From Acetobacteraceae bacterium (GTDB lineage Bacteria; Pseudomonadota; Alphaproteobacteria; Acetobacterales; Acetobacteraceae), in contig PLSZ01000311.1 in assembly GCA_003164305.1 (NCBI GenBank), forward strand, positions 1-31,799: DNA of 31,799 nt, read 5' to 3'. The notes beneath the pieces are model-generated. The model had not been told where the DNA came from, made no database searches, and saw only the letters and a list, made by a program, of their open reading frames with translations. Of the stretch, positions 31,248 through 31,799 are shown piece after piece. The position numbers were made by a program, and so were the translations under genes. The stretch's first letter is position 1. Each line of letters opens with the position of its first letter.

Positions 31248-31799
31248 TCAAGCCGGTTTCGGCAGCTGGCGGAGAAATTCCGCTTCCTCGCGCGGCTCCA
31301 GGCAGCGGCAGTCCAGCCACAACCGGCCCTCGCCGATGCGTCCGATCACCGGCCTGGGGAGCGCCCGCAGCGTGCCGGCGAGGCCGTCGAGTGCCTTGCC
31401 GCCGATGGTCACCGCGGCCGAGGGCAGCAGATCGACCGGCAGCGCGCCCGAGCCGATCTGACTACGGCATGGCATCACCGTAACCTCCCGGTCCGGCCAC
31501 GTCGCGCGCGCCCCGTCGGCGATCCGCTCGGCGGTGGCGCGTATCTCGGCCTCCGGGCGGGTCAGCAGACGCAACGCCGGCAACCGAAGCGCCAGACGGT
31601 CGGGGTCGAGATACAGGCGCAGCACGGCCTCCAACGCGGCGAGGCGCCCCTTGTCCAGGCGCAGCGCGCGTTTCAGCGGATTGGCGTTGAGTTGTTTGAT
31701 CAGGTCGGCGCGGCCGACGATGAGACCGGCCTGCGGGCCGCCGAGCAGCTTGTCGCCCGAAAATGTCACGATATCGACACCCGCCAGCAGCGATTCCCG
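31248..31799 (-). CDS. selA: L-seryl-tRNA(Sec) selenium transferase SelA, C-terminal part
   Basis: The last 183 residues are present, with the N terminus beyond the right edge. SelA is a PLP enzyme that turns Ser-tRNA(Sec) into Sec-tRNA(Sec). The fragment contains the PLP lysine in [13 protein letters not shown] (Lys17 of the fragment) and [28 protein letters not shown] sequence after it. The C-terminal domain reads [18 protein letters not shown]. This matches SelA throughout. selC follows 60 bases downstream in the same orientation; selB is not between them and is not visible in the window. Confidence 0.95.
   Translation of the reverse strand, partial: RESLLAGVDIVTFSGDKLLGGPQAGLIVGRADLIKQLNANPLKRALRLDKGRLAALEAVLRLYLDPDRLALRLPALRLLTRPEAEIRATAERIADGARATWPDREVTVMPCRSQIGSGALPVDLLPSAAVTIGGKALDGLAGTLRALPRPVIGRIGEGRLWLDCRCLEPREEAEFLRQLPKPA

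Overview
The window is a GC-rich, gene-dense chromosomal segment, most likely from an alphaproteobacterium, and plausibly an Acetobacteraceae/Rhodospirillales-type organism. That placement is inferred from HrcA, a Hint-domain giant protein, Gram-negative OmpA-type porins, alphaproteobacterial-style ABC operons and strong GC bias at third codon positions. No database search was possible, so the family names rest on motifs read in the translations.

Region 1 (1-6463) looks catabolic. It holds the tail of a 3-hydroxyisobutyrate dehydrogenase-like gene overlapping an SCP2-like/alpha-beta hydrolase fusion, and a minus-strand NMT1/THI5-like binding protein without a signal peptide. Divergent from that gene is a plus-strand run of class C beta-lactamase-fold hydrolase, short-chain dehydrogenase, a small secreted cysteine protein and a Gfo/Idh/MocA oxidoreductase. 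Region 2 (6464-8572) has an imperfect inverted-repeat element, a Phd/PIN toxin-antitoxin pair with a candidate operator, and hrcA without grpE next to it. Region 3 (8600-11742) has a minus-strand PEP-CTERM-type surface protein, a carboxymuconolactone decarboxylase-family protein and a divergent sugar-porter-type MFS permease.

Region 4 (11938-19198) is one giant gene for a repeat-rich beta-strand protein of about 2,420 residues. It ends in a Hint (hedgehog/intein-type) autoprocessing domain. One extra base in a run of five C near 12678-12682 breaks the frame.

Region 5 (19353-26436) reads as one tightly coupled operon: ABC ATPase, two tandem paralogous solute-binding proteins, two permeases, then a class III CoA-transferase and a MaoC-like hydratase. 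This suggests uptake of a solute and its CoA-dependent breakdown. It is followed by an orphan HigA-like regulator, a hairpin and a cluster of dispersed palindromic repeats.

Region 6 (27181-31799, all minus strand) carries an EamA-type exporter, two paralogous OmpA-family outer membrane proteins (the upstream one with an intact OmpA domain, the other degenerate), a selenocysteine tRNA, and the 3' end of selA. The organism therefore probably makes selenoproteins, although none is visible here.
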